From Bradyrhizobium sp. CCBAU 53421 (GTDB lineage: Bacteria; Pseudomonadota; Alphaproteobacteria; Rhizobiales; Xanthobacteraceae): a stretch of DNA of 64,000 nt. The notes beneath the pieces were generated by a model. That model saw nothing but the letters and a program-made list of their open reading frames with translations, was not told where the DNA came from and did no database searches. The translations under genes were made by a program, and so were the position numbers. The DNA is taken from positions 4,092,001 to 4,156,000 of the forward strand of contig NZ_CP030047.1 of assembly GCF_015291625.1 (NCBI RefSeq). The letters are read 5' to 3'. Below, piece after piece: positions 62,134 to 64,000 of the stretch. Position 1 is the stretch's first letter. Each line of letters starts with the position of its first letter.

Positions 62134-64000
62134 ATGACGCTGTTGGACAATCTGTCTGAGCGCGCCGCCGATCTGTCGCGGCGCAACTTCCTCCGCGCCA
62201 GCGCGATCTCCGGCGGCGGCCTGATGCTCAGCGTGAGCCTGCCGTTTGCCAGCCGCGAGAGCGAGGCTATGGCAGCCGGCGACTTCGCGCCGAATGCCTT
62301 CATCCGAATCGGCGGCGACGGCAAGGTCGTGCTGACCATGCCCTATGTCGAGATGGGGCAGGGCACCTACACCTCGATCCCGATGCTGATCGCGGAAGAA
62401 CTCGAGATCGGCCTGACGCAGGTGCAGCTCGAACACGCGCCGCCGAGCGACAAGCTCTATGCCAATCCGCTGCTCGGCGTGCAGGCCACCGGCAATTCGA
62501 ACGCGATGCGCGGCTCCTGGCAGCCGATGCGGAAAGCCGGCGCCACCGCGAAAGCGATGCTGGTCGCGGCTGCGGCGAAGCGCTGGAACGTCGAACCTGC
62601 GTCCTGCCGCGCCGAGAACGGCGAGGTGCATCATGCGGCCTCCGGGCGCAAGCTCGGTTACGGCGAGCTGGCGGCCGCTGCGGCGCAGATGCCGGTGCCG
62701 GAGAACGTGATGCTGAAGAGCCCGGCCGAATTCAAGCTGATCGGCACGCCGGCCAAGCGGCTTGATACGCCCTCCAAAGTGAACGGCACGGCCGTCTACG
62801 GCATCGATGCGCGGCCGCCCGGCGTGAGGGTCGCGACGCTGGCGCAGTCGCCGGTGTTCGGCGGAAAGGTCAAGCGCGTCGATGATGCCGCGGCGAAGGC
62901 CGTCAACGGCGTGCGCCAGATCGTGAAGCTCGATGACGCGGTCGCCGTGGTGGCCGATCACATGGGGGCGGCGAAGAAGGGTCTTGCGGCGCTCACGATC
63001 GAGTGGGACGAGGGGGTTCACGCCAAGCTCGCCACGGCCGATATCGCGCGCGAGCTCGAAGCCGCCACCACCAAGCCCGGCGCGGTCGCGCAGAATGTCG
63101 GCGACGCCGACAAGGCGATGGCGGGCGCCGCGACGAAGCTCGAGGCGAGCTATCAGCTGCCGTTCCTCGCCCATGCGACGATGGAGCCGATGAACTGCAC
63201 CGTGCATGTTCGCGCCGATGGCTGCGAAATCTGGGTCGGCAACCAGGCGCTCTCGCGCGTGCAGGCCGTGACAGCAAAGATGCTGGACCTGCCGCCGGAA
63301 AAGGTGGTGGTGCACAATCATCTGCTCGGCGGCGGCTTTGGCCGCAGGCTCGAGGTCGATGGCGTGATCCGCGCCGTGCAGATCGCAAAACAGGTCGATG
63401 CCCCGGTCAAGGTGGTGTGGACCCGCGAGGAGGATATCCAGCACGACATGTACCGGCCGTACTGGTGCGATCGGATTGCGGTCGGCCTCGATGCATCAGG
63501 CAAGCCGGTGGCCTGGAATAACCGTTTTGCCGGTTCGTCGGTGATTGCGCGATGGGCGCCGCCGGCGTTCCGCAACGGTCTCGACCCCGACACGACGGAA
63601 GGCGCGATCGATCTGGTCTACGACATTCCGAACTTCCACGTCGAATATGTCCGGGTCGAGCCGCCCGGCATCCCGACTGCGTTCTGGCGCAGCGTCGGAC
63701 CCTCGCACAACGTGTTCGTCACCGAAAGCATGATCGACGAGATGGCGGCGGCCGCCAAGCAGGATCCGGTCGACTATCGCCGGGCTCTGCTCGGCAAGTC
63801 GCCGCGCGCCAAGGCTGCACTCGAACTCGCGGCAGCCAAGGCCGGCTGGGGCGGCAAGCTGCCGGCCGGGCGCGGCCGCGGCGTGTCGCTGCAATTCGTG
63901 TTCGGCAGCTACCTCGCGCAAATTGCGGAGGTGGAGGTGGCCAAGGACGGCTCGGTCCGCGTCCACCGCGTCGTCTGCGCGATGGACTGCGGCACCGTCG
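62134..64000 (+). CDS. iorB: Isoquinoline 1-oxidoreductase-type molybdenum subunit (partial)
   Basis: 622 residues seen; the 3' end lies outside the window. A Tat signal (LSRRNFLRASAISGGGLML) exports the folded enzyme. The molybdopterin domains are recognisable: MPYVEMGQGTYTSIPMLIAEELE, AKRLDTPSKVNGTAVYGIDARPPGV, LLGGGFGRRLEVDGVIRAVQIAK, and FWRSVGPSHNVFVTESMIDEMA at the substrate-binding region. IorB-type enzymes hydroxylate N-heterocycles or aldehydes in the periplasm. The catalytic Glu region is beyond the edge. Confidence 0.93.
   Translation, partial: MTLLDNLSERAADLSRRNFLRASAISGGGLMLSVSLPFASRESEAMAAGDFAPNAFIRIGGDGKVVLTMPYVEMGQGTYTSIPMLIAEELEIGLTQVQLEHAPPSDKLYANPLLGVQATGNSNAMRGSWQPMRKAGATAKAMLVAAAAKRWNVEPASCRAENGEVHHAASGRKLGYGELAAAAAQMPVPENVMLKSPAEFKLIGTPAKRLDTPSKVNGTAVYGIDARPPGVRVATLAQSPVFGGKVKRVDDAAAKAVNGVRQIVKLDDAVAVVADHMGAAKKGLAALTIEWDEGVHAKLATADIARELEAATTKPGAVAQNVGDADKAMAGAATKLEASYQLPFLAHATMEPMNCTVHVRADGCEIWVGNQALSRVQAVTAKMLDLPPEKVVVHNHLLGGGFGRRLEVDGVIRAVQIAKQVDAPVKVVWTREEDIQHDMYRPYWCDRIAVGLDASGKPVAWNNRFAGSSVIARWAPPAFRNGLDPDTTEGAIDLVYDIPNFHVEYVRVEPPGIPTAFWRSVGPSHNVFVTESMIDEMAAAAKQDPVDYRRALLGKSPRAKAALELAAAKAGWGGKLPAGRGRGVSLQFVFGSYLAQIAEVEVAKDGSVRVHRVVCAMDCGTV

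Overview
The window looks like a chromosomal segment of a Bradyrhizobium-type alphaproteobacterium. Evidence: uniformly high G+C with strong third-position GC bias (hence the many long antisense open frames), FixK/FNR-type anaeroboxes, CtrA-type TTAA-N7-TTAA boxes, several palindromic intergenic repeats typical of that lineage, PAS_5 and DUF2336 proteins, and two separate molybdenum-hydroxylase loci. No tRNA, rRNA or CRISPR array was seen. The species assignment is inference from gene content and style.

Layout. 0-5.3 kb: start of a peptide-type ABC substrate-binding protein (leftward, cut by the window edge), then a rightward three-subunit molybdenum hydroxylase (FAD, 2Fe-2S, Mo) and a second-type pantothenate kinase. 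5.3-9.3 kb: ornithine cyclodeaminase-like protein, DUF4239 membrane protein, a small secreted repeat protein, a poly-glycine secreted protein, and an HdeD-like membrane protein divergent from a dodecin, with a perfect FixK box exactly midway. 9.5-13.8 kb: GNAT acetyltransferase downstream of a large Orn/Lys/Arg decarboxylase, a cupin and a TPR protein. 14-17 kb: SnoaL-like protein, class III cyclase with HAMP, PAS_5 protein. 17.0-18.9 kb: the most unusual part: a CtrA box, a probable terminator-ended small RNA, a GIY-YIG nuclease gene flanked by inverted REP-like palindromes, and an IS110-family element sitting inside the second palindrome. The upstream non-coding end of that IS folds into two guide loops whose bases match both the palindrome target and the IS's own ends, i.e. 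a readable bridge RNA. 18.9-25.5 kb: rhomboid protease, CBS protein, patatin phospholipase, a secreted repeat protein and a PAS-GGDEF-EAL protein. 25.9-31.9 kb: a 1,989-residue autotransporter. 32-41.2 kb: nitroreductase, thrS, two secreted ClpP-fold proteins, an MFS transporter, YidD, an IscU/NifU-like scaffold, folE and hisI.

41.2-46.4 kb: an apparent microaerobic respiratory operon under a perfect FixK/FNR box: diheme cytochrome c, triheme cytochrome c, a tiny one-helix subunit, and subunits II and I of a ba3 (B-family) oxidase, then another diheme cytochrome c. 46.4-51 kb: lytic transglycosylase (behind a perfect CtrA box), DUF2336 protein, response regulator-HPt pair and NAD kinase. 51-54 kb: serine carboxypeptidase-like S10 protein and a DUF2189 membrane protein. 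54.4-59.9 kb: a second terminal oxidase, A-family aa3-type: subunits II, I, two successive subunit III-like proteins, subunit IV and the heme O synthase. 60.2-64 kb: a 60-residue protein, then a LysR regulator divergent from an isoquinoline 1-oxidoreductase-type molybdenum hydroxylase (2Fe-2S subunit plus Tat-exported Mo subunit, cut by the window edge).

The two oxidases give the cell alternative electron sinks: the aa3-type enzyme for ordinary aeration and the FixK-boxed ba3 enzyme for low oxygen. The cytochromes encoded around the ba3 genes carry seven c-heme motifs in all. The two molybdenum hydroxylases at the window ends are unrelated in subunit plan and probably act on different heterocyclic or aldehyde substrates.
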